A program made the position numbers and the translations under genes. From an uncultured Tateyamaria sp. (GTDB lineage Bacteria; Pseudomonadota; Alphaproteobacteria; Rhodobacterales; Rhodobacteraceae), in the NCBI RefSeq assembly GCF_947503385.1, contig NZ_CANNDO010000002.1, positions 248,001-312,000 of the forward strand: a stretch of DNA of 64,000 bases, given 5' to 3'. Below are positions 29,034 through 37,492 of the stretch, piece after piece; the stretch's first letter is position 1; each line of letters starts with the position of its first letter. Under the pieces are notes generated by a model, which was not told the origin of the DNA, searched no databases, and was given only the letters and a program-made list of their open reading frames with translations.

Positions 29034-30542
29034 ATGCGATTTCATTTCGCCCTTTTGGTCGGGGCCGTTTTTGGCCTGTCGGCCCCTGCACAGGCGCAAG
29101 TCTACGCTGCATGGACCCAAGCTAACGGCACATTTGCCAGTGGTGCCGGGTCATCTGCCTTTGTGGACATGAACCTGTCATTGCGCGTGGTTATCGAAAC
29201 CAACGATCCAAACACGTCTTGCCCCGCTTATGCCGCGCGGCTGACGCGCAATGGAATGGCGACGTCGGAACCATTGGCCTTTTCCAAACGCACCAACAAT
29301 CCCGACAGCAACCGGTTTCCCGTCATCGTTTGCGAGGCGGCCGCGCCCACCGGCGTCACCGGGTTTGCCCTTGTCCAAAGCGTCACCGACACAAGCCCGG
29401 TGACCTTTACCGACAGCGCCAGCCAGCCCGTGATCCTGTCCGCCGCACAGCGCGTGGGCGCATCCGGGCCGCCCACCTTCGTGGCATTCGGCGACACAGG
29501 TTGCCGTGGGATTTACAACGCCAGAGGCGCGCAGGAATGCGCCGAGGACAAACAAAAGAAAACGAAGCTGACCAAGTTCATGTTCAAGGAGGTCGCCGAA
29601 CAGGCCGCGGCCCTAAACCCCGATTTCGTCGTGCACCTTGGCGATTACCGCTATGAAAAGGAAAGCAACCGAACGATGGACATGTGGGACAGCGACTTTT
29701 TCGAGCGTGTCCGCCTTGGGCTGTTGGCGCAGGTGCCGTGGGTCTTTGTGCGCGGCAACCACGAGGAATGTTCGCTGGCCGGGCTTGGCTGGTTCTTCTT
29801 CTTTGCCGCGGATCAAAGCAGTTGCGGGACAGGAAAAACGCTTTACCCAAGCTGGTATTTCGATGTGGCCGACAGATCGGCGGGCAATGCAAACCCGCAC
29901 CGCTTCGTCATCATCGACACCGCACCCACCGTCCACAGTTCGGGCCGGACCCATACCATCGCGGTAGCGGACATGAGCGACGCTGTAAACGCGGCGCAGA
30001 GCACATCCAGCGCGTGGTTCCTGATGCACAAGCCGCTTTGGGCGGTGGACGACTATCCGAACCCGCCCGAACAGGCCGATCACCGGACGGGCTATGTGTT
30101 GCAGGCGGCGATGAATGCGGTCGGATCAAGCGACTGCACGACCTATAACTACCAGTCCTGCGGATTGAAGGCCGTGCTGGCCGCCCATCTGCACATCCTG
30201 CAAAACAGTGTCGCCGTGGGCGGCGCATTGCCCCAGCAAATCGTGGTGGGCAACAGCGGCGTGCGGATGGACCACGCGGTCGCACCGCAAGGGTGTTCGT
30301 TCTCCATGGCACCGCTGGGCTTTGGCAGGAACAACGCCACAGCGCTGGTGCTAAACGTACGGGGGCGGACAACCCGCGTGGACAACAGCGCTTTTGGTTT
30401 TGCGCATTTCACGCGGGACAGTTCGGTGCAGCAATCGGGATGGGCCGGGCTTGCCTACTATGTGGACAGCGCAACGCCGCAACCGCTTGGATCGCTGAGC
30501 GGCACTGCCAGCAACACCCGCCTTCCCTGCCAGCACAACTGA
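29034..30542 (+). CDS. secreted metallophosphoesterase
   Basis: 502 residues. A signal peptide (MRFHFALLVGAVFGLSAPAQA, about residue 21) directs export. The calcineurin-like two-metal motifs are present: FVAFGDTGCRG (D), DFVVHLGDYRYE (GDxxY), FVRGNHEEC (GNHE), and VLAAHLHILQN (xHxH). The N-terminal 140 residues are a beta-rich domain, plausibly a purple-acid-phosphatase-like accessory. The substrate is unknown; extracellular or periplasmic phosphate scavenging is inferred. The start at 29034 was chosen for its signal peptide and the nearby GGAAAGGA. Confidence 0.85.
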   Translation: MRFHFALLVGAVFGLSAPAQAQVYAAWTQANGTFASGAGSSAFVDMNLSLRVVIETNDPNTSCPAYAARLTRNGMATSEPLAFSKRTNNPDSNRFPVIVCEAAAPTGVTGFALVQSVTDTSPVTFTDSASQPVILSAAQRVGASGPPTFVAFGDTGCRGIYNARGAQECAEDKQKKTKLTKFMFKEVAEQAAALNPDFVVHLGDYRYEKESNRTMDMWDSDFFERVRLGLLAQVPWVFVRGNHEECSLAGLGWFFFFAADQSSCGTGKTLYPSWYFDVADRSAGNANPHRFVIIDTAPTVHSSGRTHTIAVADMSDAVNAAQSTSSAWFLMHKPLWAVDDYPNPPEQADHRTGYVLQAAMNAVGSSDCTTYNYQSCGLKAVLAAHLHILQNSVAVGGALPQQIVVGNSGVRMDHAVAPQGCSFSMAPLGFGRNNATALVLNVRGRTTRVDNSAFGFAHFTRDSSVQQSGWAGLAYYVDSATPQPLGSLSGTASNTRLPCQHN

Positions 30543-30545
30543 ACC

Positions 30546-30575
30546 AAAAAGGCCGCCCCAACCGGAGCGGCCTTT
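30546..30575 (-). terminator. Rho-independent terminator of rplM-rpsI
   Basis: AAAGGCCGC (30548-30556) pairs with GCGGCCTTT (30567-30575). On the minus strand it is followed by TTTTT, 21 nt after the rpsI stop. It may also help end the plus-strand phosphoesterase message. Confidence 0.88.
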
Positions 30576-30596
30576 CCAAAATCGTGTAACAGCGGC

Positions 30597-31085
30597 TTAA
30601 CGCTTGGAGAACTGGAAGCTCTTCCGGGCTTTGGCCTTACCGTATTTCTTCCGTTCGACCACACGGCTGTCGCGGGTCAGGAAGCCTGCGGCTTTCAGGG
30701 CGCCGCGCAAGCTGGGATCATACAGTTGCAGCGCCTTGGAGATGCCGTGCTTGACCGCACCGGCCTGACCGCTGAGGCCGCCGCCTTTGACGGTGGCGGT
30801 CACGTCGAACTGGTCTTCGGTACCGGACACAGTGAACGGCTGGCGCAGGATCATTTGCAGCACGGGGCGCGCAAAATACGTGTTCAGCTCTTTGCCGTTC
30901 ACGGTGACCTTGCCGGAGCCGGGCTTGATCCAGACGCGGGCGACCGCATCCTTCCGTTTGCCGGTGGCGTAAGAGCGGCCAAACTCGTCACGGACGGGTT
31001 CGCGCGGGGTCAGTTCGACCTCTGCCGGGGCGGCATCGCCTGCCACGGCTTGCAGATCTTCGAGTGTGTTGATTTCGTCAGCCAT
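30597..31085 (-). CDS. rpsI: 30S ribosomal protein S9
   Basis: 162 residues, of which about the first 35 are an acidic alphaproteobacterial N-terminal extension. The core begins at [17 protein letters not shown] and ends with the very conserved [17 protein letters not shown], whose C-terminal Arg reaches the P-site tRNA. It is 3 nt downstream of rplM in the universal rplM-rpsI pair and is followed by a terminator. Confidence 0.98.
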   Translation of the reverse strand: MADEINTLEDLQAVAGDAAPAEVELTPREPVRDEFGRSYATGKRKDAVARVWIKPGSGKVTVNGKELNTYFARPVLQMILRQPFTVSGTEDQFDVTATVKGGGLSGQAGAVKHGISKALQLYDPSLRGALKAAGFLTRDSRVVERKKYGKAKARKSFQFSKR

Positions 31086-31088
31086 GTC

Positions 31089-31550
31089 TTATGCGCTCCG
31101 CGTGTTCTTCTTGTTCATGGATTTGACATCCAGAACTTCGGGGCTTTGTGCCTCGTGCGGGTGCTCGGCACCGGCATAGACACGCAGGTTGGTCATCTGC
31201 TGGCGGCTCAGGCGGTTGCCCGGAAGCATACGCTTGACGGCCAGGGTCACGACCCGCTCGGGGTGCGCGCCTTCGAGGATCTGCGCCTTGGTGCGCGACT
31301 TGATCCCGCCGGGGTGGCCAGTGTGCCAGTAATGGTTTTCGTCGCGCTTCTTGCCGGTCAGCTGGATCTTGTCAGCGTTGACGATGATGACATTGTCACC
31401 ACAGTCCATGTGGGGCGTAAAGGACGGCTTGTGCTTGCCACGCAGGCGCATGGCGACGATCGAGGCAAGACGGCCCAGCACCACGCCTTCGGCGTCGATG
31501 ATGATCCATTTCTTGTCGATGTCCGCAGGTGTTGCGGTATAGGTTTTCAT
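31089..31550 (-). CDS. rplM: 50S ribosomal protein L13
   Basis: 153 residues. Family patterns [37 protein letters not shown] and [19 protein letters not shown] are plain. The ATG at 31550 ([15 protein letters not shown]) gives the usual alphaproteobacterial length; the open frame upstream is leader sequence. A good sigma-70-like promoter lies at 31590-31618. Confidence 0.98.
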   Translation of the reverse strand: MKTYTATPADIDKKWIIIDAEGVVLGRLASIVAMRLRGKHKPSFTPHMDCGDNVIIVNADKIQLTGKKRDENHYWHTGHPGGIKSRTKAQILEGAHPERVVTLAVKRMLPGNRLSRQQMTNLRVYAGAEHPHEAQSPEVLDVKSMNKKNTRSA

Positions 31551-31589
31551 GTGTGCATCCGGAATAAGAGGGACGTTCGAGATTGCGCG

Positions 31590-31618
31590 GTTATATGGAG
31601 GGCTGCAGGGCACGTCAA
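31590..31618 (-). promoter_or_regulatory. sigma-70-type promoter of rplM-rpsI
   Basis: On the minus strand TTGACG (31618-31613), 17-nt spacer, TATAAC (31595-31590), 39 nt before the rplM start. It is the best consensus promoter seen in the window. Confidence 0.7.
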
Positions 31619-31765
31619 CGCGTGAAGTGGACTAATTTCCCAATGCAAACAATGTCTTGAAAATAAGGTATCATATTACCCCACCGCGATACGCCTTGAT
31701 CTTGCATTTCCGCACGACCCCGGCCAAAACCAGTTCACGATGTATGTTTGTGTGCGAGCCCTTCT

Positions 31766-32080
31766 ATGGAACACCTGATTGGCCCGGTCCTTGGCGGGTT
31801 GGCCCTGTTGGCGGCGTCAACCGCCTTTGGCATCCCGATGATCCGCAAGATCGTGACGGTGCGCGAGGCCAAGCACGAACTCCGCGCAGGCTCAGCCGGT
31901 TTTCTGCGCAGCATCGCGGGTTGGGCGGTTGTGGTGATATGGCTGCTTGCCACGTGGTACGTCGCGACAATCGTTGGCGACTGGTTTGCAACAGGTGATC
32001 TGGGCGGTGCGGTGGAACGGTCCATGCGGCGCTTGCAGATCGTCTTTGAAATCGTGATTTCACTGATGGCTCTCAACTGA
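31766..32080 (+). CDS. small membrane protein linked to the zinc-ribbon gene
   Basis: 104 residues with an N-terminal hydrophobic segment (about 5-25) and a second at about 48-72 (IAGWAVVVIWLLATWYVAT). The loop between them is basic. I do not recognise the family. The stop overlaps the next start as TGATG, so the two proteins are very probably made together and may interact. ATG 31766 (MEHLIGPVLGG) is preferred because an upstream in-frame start adds an atypical head. Confidence 0.7.
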   Translation: MEHLIGPVLGGLALLAASTAFGIPMIRKIVTVREAKHELRAGSAGFLRSIAGWAVVVIWLLATWYVATIVGDWFATGDLGGAVERSMRRLQIVFEIVISLMALN

Positions 32081-33126
32081 TGCAAAGCGCAGAGGTTCTT
32101 CAGAAAGAGCTGCAATGCAGCAAGTGCGGCGGGCAGTGTACCTATCAGCCCGCGCAGCAGTGTCTGGTCTGTGAAAGCTGCGGCACGCCCGTGCCGTTGG
32201 AGACGGACGCGGACGAAGCGGCCAGTGCCGAGTTTCCCTACGACCCCAACGCCGTCGAAGCGGACCCCAAGACCGTGGACGCCAGCACCGTTCATCACTG
32301 TGAGACCTGCGGCGGCGATGTGGTGTTTGTGGGACGCGCGCTGAGCGAGCGCTGCGCTTATTGTGATGGACCTGTGGTGCTGCGCGAGGGCGACGCGGCG
32401 TTTCAGACCATGGCGCTGATCCCCTTTCGCGTTCCACAGGGCGATGCGCAGGACTATACCGAAGCGTGGGTCAAAGACCGCTGGGCCGCGCCCAATGATC
32501 TGAGCGCAATTGTTGCCAAGGGGCGGGTTGCGGGAATTTATGTGCCCTTCTGGACCTTCGACAGCACCGAGGCGATTGAATACTGGGCCAGCTACCGCGT
32601 GCGGCGCGGCAAGCGCATGGTGACGCGACGCACGACCGGCTCCATGTCGACGCAATTTAATGACCTTTTGGTTCCCGCCTCACCACATGTCACGCCGTTG
32701 ATCCGCGACGGCATCCTGCATGATTTTGACCCGCGCCGGTTGCGACCTTTTCGGGCAGGTTACATCGCGGGCTTTGCCGCCGAACAGCACCACCAGACGG
32801 TCGAGGATGGTTTGTGGTCCAACAAGGATGACAAGGACCTCTTGATCCGAAACCGGATCAAGACCCAGGTGGGCAAATCAGGCGTTCACAACATTTTTTA
32901 CGACACAAAGACCACCGGCATCCACTATCGCCGGATTCTGCTGCCGGTGTGGATCATGCATTATGAGTATCAGGGCAAAGCCAAAAAGGTCGTGGTGTGC
33001 GGCATCGACGGGCGCGCCTATGGGGAACGCCCTTTTTCTACGTGGAAGCTGGGAGGTTTGTCGGCGCTGGTCAGTTCCGTGACCATTGCCATTGGCGTCG
33101 CTTGGGGCGCGGGTGGGTGGTTCTAG
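32080..33126 (+). CDS. zinc-ribbon membrane protein of unknown function
   Basis: 348 residues. Two or three CxxC-type zinc ribbons in the first 110 residues: LQCSKCGGQC, CLVCESCGTP, HHCETCGGDVVF and RCAYCDGP. Then a globular region with KGRVAGIYVPFWTFDS and LLPVWIMHYEYQG, and a C-terminal hydrophobic segment (LGGLSALVSSVTIAIGVAWG, about 325-344). Such proteins are sometimes annotated as PriA-like or TFIIB-type zinc-ribbon proteins, but no helicase motif is seen. Coupled to the preceding membrane protein by TGATG. Function unknown. Confidence 0.75.
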   Translation: MQSAEVLQKELQCSKCGGQCTYQPAQQCLVCESCGTPVPLETDADEAASAEFPYDPNAVEADPKTVDASTVHHCETCGGDVVFVGRALSERCAYCDGPVVLREGDAAFQTMALIPFRVPQGDAQDYTEAWVKDRWAAPNDLSAIVAKGRVAGIYVPFWTFDSTEAIEYWASYRVRRGKRMVTRRTTGSMSTQFNDLLVPASPHVTPLIRDGILHDFDPRRLRPFRAGYIAGFAAEQHHQTVEDGLWSNKDDKDLLIRNRIKTQVGKSGVHNIFYDTKTTGIHYRRILLPVWIMHYEYQGKAKKVVVCGIDGRAYGERPFSTWKLGGLSALVSSVTIAIGVAWGAGGWF

Positions 33127-34538
33127 ACGCCGATCACGTCGGGCGGATTGTCGAGGAGTTCGCGCAACCGGCCCAGCCCGGCCTCAAAGCTCTCCAGGCT
33201 CAGCCCGGCATTGATCGCAAACCGCACCGCATGGGGCGCACGCGCATCGCGACAGGCGTATTCTTCGGCGGCGCGGATGCGCACCCCCTGCCCTTCGGCC
33301 GCCTGCACAAACGCGCCTGCGCGCCAGCCTTCGGGCAGATGCAGCCAAAGAAATGGCACATCCGCCCGCCAGATCAGATCAAAACTGCCCAGAATATTCA
33401 CTGCACGCTGCACATAGGTTCCGATCCCCACCCGCGCCGCGTCCATGATCGCGGGAAGCTGCGGATGCACCAGCAATGCCGCGCACAAATCCGTCAGCGG
33501 CGTCGCCAGACCAAAGAACGAGTATTCAGAGGTGCGCCGCAACGCTGAGGCCTGACCGGGTGGCGCGACGGCAATGCCCAGACGCAGCGCGGGTGTGATG
33601 GATTTGGAGATCGACGAGATGTACCAGCTGCGCTCAGGCACAATCATGCGGTAGCATGTGGCCTGCGCCGGGCCGAGGCGATAACAGTCGTCTTCGAGAA
33701 TTTGCAGATCACAGCGTTCCGCCACTGCGGCAAGTGCTTCGCGGCGGCTCTGACCGGTAAAGGCGAGCGTCGGATTATGGACCTCCGGTGACGTACAAAA
33801 CACCTGCGCGTCATGGGCGCGTGCAGCAGCCTCAAGCGCTTCGGGAATGACGCCATCGCTGTCCATGGCCACCGGGATCACATCGGCGCGCAACAATTCG
33901 GCGGCACGACGAAAGCCGGGATAGGCCAGTTCTTCGACCAGCACCACCGGACGGCGGCCCTTGAGCAGGGTTTGAAAGATCATCAGGATCGCGTTCTGTC
34001 CGCCATTGGCCAGCACCACGTCATCGGGTCCAAATGACCCAAGCGGCGCCGTTCCCAGCCATTCCGCGGCGGCTGCGCGCGCAGGCCGCCCGCCGGCGCG
34101 GGTTGGATAGTGCATCAAGCCCGATGGCGGGTCCTGCGCGACATCTGCCAGCAACTGCCGGATCAGCGTCGATTGCCCCACATTGGGCAGGTGCGGTGAA
34201 AACAGGTTCACATGCCAGCTTTGTGCTGTGGAATTGTGTGGCGTGCTGTCAACTTCGATGGGGATATCGGCCAGCAACGGCGCCTTTTGGTCAGGCTTGG
34301 CCACAAATGTGCCCCGCCCCACTTCGGCCAGCAGCGTGCCATCGTCCGTCAGCATCGTATAGGCCCGTGCCACCGTGCCCGGCGTGATACCCAGCCGCCA
34401 TGCCAGATCACGCACCGGAGGCAGTTTATCGCCCGGACCGAGGGCCCGCGCCGCAATGGCGTCGCGAATGGCCTGCATGACGGCCTTGTATTTCGGTCCC
34501 GGTGCCTGCAACAGGTCGGGCTGCCAAATTGTATCCAT
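33123..34538 (-). CDS. MocR-type GntR/aminotransferase transcriptional regulator
   Basis: 471 residues. An N-terminal GntR winged helix (about 12-80, LPPVRDLAWRLGITPGTVARAYT) is fused to a class I aminotransferase-like domain (about 110-460). The PLP lysine is in WYISSISKSITPALRLG, and LANGGQNAIL and EDDCYR match the cofactor pocket. MocR proteins sense PLP or amino compounds. It diverges from a DUF1127 gene, with inverted repeats at its start codon and between the genes, so autoregulation is likely. The 3' end overlaps the convergent gene by 4 nt. Confidence 0.92.
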   Translation of the reverse strand: MDTIWQPDLLQAPGPKYKAVMQAIRDAIAARALGPGDKLPPVRDLAWRLGITPGTVARAYTMLTDDGTLLAEVGRGTFVAKPDQKAPLLADIPIEVDSTPHNSTAQSWHVNLFSPHLPNVGQSTLIRQLLADVAQDPPSGLMHYPTRAGGRPARAAAAEWLGTAPLGSFGPDDVVLANGGQNAILMIFQTLLKGRRPVVLVEELAYPGFRRAAELLRADVIPVAMDSDGVIPEALEAAARAHDAQVFCTSPEVHNPTLAFTGQSRREALAAVAERCDLQILEDDCYRLGPAQATCYRMIVPERSWYISSISKSITPALRLGIAVAPPGQASALRRTSEYSFFGLATPLTDLCAALLVHPQLPAIMDAARVGIGTYVQRAVNILGSFDLIWRADVPFLWLHLPEGWRAGAFVQAAEGQGVRIRAAEEYACRDARAPHAVRFAINAGLSLESFEAGLGRLRELLDNPPDVIGV

Positions 34539-34619
34539 TACAATGTTTCCGTAGCGTCCAAAGATTTCATATTGTATCTAAATATTCATGGCAATACCGC
34601 CATATTGTGTCAATACAAT
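34528..34619. promoter_or_regulatory. ATTGT/ACAAT inverted repeats, probable MocR operators
   Basis: ATTGT-N7-ACAAT (34528-34544) covers the MocR start codon. ATTGT-N6-ACAAT (34604-34619) lies 15 nt before the DUF1127 ATG. A lone ATTGT half-site (34571-34575) sits between. The pairs are perfect inverted half-sites. Confidence 0.55.
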
Positions 34620-34633
34620 TTAGGAGATTTCCC

Positions 34634-34867
34634 ATGGCACAGCAGATCCAATCCCCCGCAACCCACCTTGCATACCTGACGGCTCAGAACCGCATTCCGG
34701 TCGCCTCGGTCGTGGCAGTGCGCGTGGCGGTCCTGCTGTCGAAATGGGCCATGCATCGCCGCTCGCGTCTGGCGCTCAAGGATTTGCCAGACCATCTGTT
34801 GCGCGACGTGGGACTGACACGCGCCGAGGCTGATACGGAATCTCGGCGGGTGTTCTGGCGGATGTGA
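34634..34867 (+). CDS. DUF1127 domain protein
   Basis: 77 residues. The C-terminal half (KWAMHRRSRLALKDLPDHLL, then RDVGLTRAEAD) is the YjiS-like DUF1127 domain, an Arg-rich short helical unit. Some alphaproteobacterial members bind RNA and affect small-RNA maturation or phosphate and stress responses; this one is unassigned. It diverges from the MocR regulator and has a strong terminator of its own, so it is a one-gene unit. The start at 34634 follows TAGGAG. Confidence 0.85.
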   Translation: MAQQIQSPATHLAYLTAQNRIPVASVVAVRVAVLLSKWAMHRRSRLALKDLPDHLLRDVGLTRAEADTESRRVFWRM

Positions 34868-34899
34868 CATCCCCGTGGCACCGCCAGATCTCTTCCTTG

Positions 34900-34926
34900 C
34901 GGCCGGGCCTGTCCCGGCCGTTTTTT
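34900..34926 (+). terminator. Rho-independent terminator after the DUF1127 gene
   Basis: CGGCCGGG (34900-34907) and CCCGGCCG (34913-34920) pair perfectly around CCTGT and are followed by TTTTTT. Confidence 0.92.
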
Positions 34927-34936
34927 CATTGGGCTT

Positions 34937-35650
34937 TCAGAATGTGCGCCGCAGCGCCACCATCACTTGCGTGACCGGCCCGGCCTGGGGGGCGTCATCG
35001 GCCAGCCACCCCGTCTTTGTCCGCCCATCAAATCGGCCCAGACGGGTCAGCGACAGACCATTATCCGCCGCCAACCCGGCAAAATAGGACAGCGGCGCGT
35101 GATTGATGGCATAGACGTCACGCCAAGCGCCGGTCACTTCGAACCCGGGCGCATCATCTTGAATTCGCAAGGTTATCCACGCCTCACCCTGATCCGCCAA
35201 CCGCTTACCAAGCGCCGCGAACCCCGCTTTGACCAACGGTTCGGTCAGATGGATGAACACCTGAAACGCCCATATCCTGTCAAAACGCACCTCATCTGGG
35301 ATTTCATCCGCACCGAATGTGGCGCTCTGGACGATGCGCGGCGTCCGGTTTTCAAGGTTGAACTCTGACACCAGCGCGCGCGCACCGGCAATACAATCTG
35401 CGTCAACGTCGATGCCCGTATATTGCCCCGGCGCCAGTGTTGCGATCAGCGGCAGCCCGGCCCTGAGCGGGCCGCATCCCAGATCGAGAAAACTATGGTC
35501 GGACCGCAGCCCCAGTTCAGCCAGCAGACGCAATTGCAGGTCACGCCGTGCCGTCCACCCATCCGGCGGGCCCACCAGCGCTTCGAGCGCGGCCATGCGA
35601 TCCGGCGGCAGGCTGTCGAACCGCACTGTATCCCAGACCATGCCAGTCAT
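34937..35650 (-). CDS. class I SAM-dependent methyltransferase
   Basis: 237 residues. Motif I is FLDLGCGPLRAGLPLI (about residues 51-66), and YTGIDVDADCIAGAR is motif II. The substrate is unknown. The ATG at 35650 overlaps the stop of the thioesterase by 1 nt (TGATG), so it is translationally coupled; the open frame extends upstream only inside that gene. Confidence 0.85.
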   Translation of the reverse strand: MTGMVWDTVRFDSLPPDRMAALEALVGPPDGWTARRDLQLRLLAELGLRSDHSFLDLGCGPLRAGLPLIATLAPGQYTGIDVDADCIAGARALVSEFNLENRTPRIVQSATFGADEIPDEVRFDRIWAFQVFIHLTEPLVKAGFAALGKRLADQGEAWITLRIQDDAPGFEVTGAWRDVYAINHAPLSYFAGLAADNGLSLTRLGRFDGRTKTGWLADDAPQAGPVTQVMVALRRTF

Positions 35651-36093
35651 CACATGGTCACGTCTGCCGCCGACCCGCGTGGCGGAATGGCATAGGTCAG
35701 GCTGGCGCGCGCCACCGGTTTGTCCATGCCTTCGGAATGTATCAATACATCTGTCACAGAAAGCTGTTTGCCCAGCTTCAACACCCGCCCGGTGCCCAGC
35801 AAATCCACCCCCGCAGCCGGTTTCCGCATAAAGTCGATGGAACAATTCGTTGTTACGGCCAGCGCACGCGGCCCGATCTGCGCCAGCGTCGCCACATAGG
35901 CCGTCACATCTGCAAGCCCGAACATCGCGGGCCCTGACACGGTGCCGCCGGGCCGCAGGTGCTTGTCCGAGACATTCAAGCGCAGAACCACCTGATCCTC
36001 GCTCACCTCTTCCACATGAAATTCACCCGCAACCTCGAGAAATACCGTCTCGAGAAATTGGTTCAAATCATCGGCTGTCATGACAAGCGACAT
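35650..36093 (-). CDS. PaaI-type hotdog-fold thioesterase
   Basis: 147 residues. The hotdog fold pattern is visible: LRPGGTVSGPAMFGLADVTA holds the helix with the active-site Asp, and ALAVTTNCSIDFMRKPAAG is the central strand. It likely hydrolyses an acyl-CoA; the acyl group is unknown. It is divergent from an enoyl-CoA hydratase and coupled to a methyltransferase, which suggests a role in acyl-CoA metabolism, but this is inference. Confidence 0.87.
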   Translation of the reverse strand: MSLVMTADDLNQFLETVFLEVAGEFHVEEVSEDQVVLRLNVSDKHLRPGGTVSGPAMFGLADVTAYVATLAQIGPRALAVTTNCSIDFMRKPAAGVDLLGTGRVLKLGKQLSVTDVLIHSEGMDKPVARASLTYAIPPRGSAADVTM

Positions 36094-36150
36094 GCTTTCC
36101 CTTCCCCTAATGCTGCCCTAGGGTTGGCCGCAAATATGCGGGAGGACAAG

Positions 36151-36936
36151 ATGGCACTTCTGGAACGTCAGGTCACCGATGCGGTGGCGCATCTGACAAT
36201 GAACGCACCCGAACGGCTGAATGCGTTGTCTGATGAAATGCTGGCAACGCTGCACGAAGCGCTTGACGATATCGCGGCGGATACGTCCGTTCGGGCTGTC
36301 ATTCTGTCCGGCGCAGGCAAGGCGTTTTGCGCGGGCCATGACCTAAAGCAGATGACAGCCGGACGGCAGGTCGAGGATGGCGGGCGCGCATATTTCACGG
36401 ATCTTTTTGATCGGTGCACCGGGGTCATGACCCGCATCCGCACCCTGCCCCAACCGGTCATCGCCCAGGTCCATGGCATCGCCACTGCCGCCGGTTGCCA
36501 ATTGGTGGCGACCTGTGATCTGGCCGTTGCCGCGCACGGCACACGGTTTGGGGTGAACGGGGTCAATATCGGATTGTTCTGTTCCACCCCGATGGTGCCG
36601 CTCAGCCGCAACATCCCGCGCAAGCACGTGTTCGAGATGCTGACCACCGGGCATTTCATCGAAGCGGACCGGGCCGTCGAACTGGGGCTCATCAACCGCG
36701 CCGTTCCACAAGACACGCTCGTGACAGACACCAAGGCGCTGGCCGACACCATCGCGTCAAAGCTGGCCACAGCGGTGAAAATCGGCAAGTCGGCCTATTA
36801 CGATCAGATGGAAATGCCTGTCGCGGACGCCTATCAGATGACCCGTGATGTCATGGTCGAGAACATGATGCACCGCGATACGGAAGAAGGCATTAACGCA
36901 TTTATCGAAAAGCGGTCGCCAGACTGGTCACAATAA
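36151..36936 (+). CDS. enoyl-CoA hydratase/isomerase family protein
   Basis: 261 residues of the crotonase fold. The oxyanion-hole motifs are AFCAGHDLKQM (about 60-70) and IATAAGCQLVATCDLAVAA; the latter has Ala-Gly where many hydratases carry a catalytic Glu. The second catalytic-Glu position in NGVNIGLFCSTPMVPLSR is also not acidic. The enzyme may therefore be an isomerase or a non-hydratase crotonase. ATG 36151 follows GGGAGGACAAG. Confidence 0.88.
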   Translation: MALLERQVTDAVAHLTMNAPERLNALSDEMLATLHEALDDIAADTSVRAVILSGAGKAFCAGHDLKQMTAGRQVEDGGRAYFTDLFDRCTGVMTRIRTLPQPVIAQVHGIATAAGCQLVATCDLAVAAHGTRFGVNGVNIGLFCSTPMVPLSRNIPRKHVFEMLTTGHFIEADRAVELGLINRAVPQDTLVTDTKALADTIASKLATAVKIGKSAYYDQMEMPVADAYQMTRDVMVENMMHRDTEEGINAFIEKRSPDWSQ

Positions 36937-37093
36937 TGGCAGATTTCCGCTGGCGGTTTCGGCGGTTTTTTGCCGAAAAACCAAGGGATTCCGCCTGTTG
37001 TTTCGTTACAGTCACCAAACAGTTTCCAACTCTGCGCTAGCGAATTGGGCGGAAATGGGGCACATTTGAGGCACGGTTAACAACCGATGACGA

Positions 37094-37169
37094 TTTGGGT
37101 CGCCGCAGGTCCTCAGGTCCCTCCAGGTCAGCCTCTCTCTGACCGACCTACCGCCGCGGCGACCCCAAA
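37094..37169. other. nested inverted repeat in intergenic region
   Basis: TTTGGGTCGCCGC (from 37094) pairs with GCGGCGACCCCAAA (to 37169) with one bulged C; AGGT/ACCT extends it, and GGTCAG/CTGACC (37126-37131 with 37139-37144) makes an inner hairpin. There is no adjacent T-run on either strand, so it is not a simple terminator. Two CAGGTC units repeat inside. The rest of 36937-37223 shows nothing recognisable. Confidence 0.45.
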
Positions 37170-37223
37170 AATCCCCAACAGCGTCCCAACTCAAATGCGC
37201 AGACCTGCGGCGCGTGCCGACAC

Positions 37224-37376
37224 CTATACGGGCGGCGTGCAGTTTTCGGCGCTCAGATCCTTGACCGGATCATCCGGCGCGCAGGCCTCTCCGGATACCG
37301 GGTAGGTGTCAGGGGTCTCGCAAGCGGCAAGCACCCCGAGTGCGGCCAGACACAAGCAAAGCAATGCGCGTTTCAT
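37224..37376 (-). CDS. small lipoprotein
   Basis: 50 residues. A lipoprotein signal peptide with lipobox LAAC (cleavage before Cys19, MKRALLCLCLAALGVLAAC) precedes an acidic, cysteine-containing mature part of about 32 residues. It would be lipid-anchored in the envelope. I do not recognise the family; similar short lipoproteins are frequent in roseobacters. ATG 37376 is chosen because it begins the signal peptide. It is divergent from trmFO. Confidence 0.75.
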   Translation of the reverse strand: MKRALLCLCLAALGVLAACETPDTYPVSGEACAPDDPVKDLSAENCTPPV

Positions 37377-37492
37377 CGTATTCTCCATTCTTGATACAGG
37401 GGTGTACTTAACCGCACGCGTCGCGCGCCGATTGATCTTTGTCATCTGCGGCAATGATTGCGCGGCGCGGCGCGGTGGCCTACATGGCGCGC

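Noticed and set aside
36957-36978. TTTCGGC/GCCGAAA hairpin after the enoyl-CoA hydratase as a terminator
   Set aside because: Short stem, T's are in the loop, and no T-run follows on the plus strand.
37012-37194. A 60-codon minus-strand frame over the inverted repeat
   Set aside because: It follows the hairpin sequence, has no ribosome site and an implausible composition.
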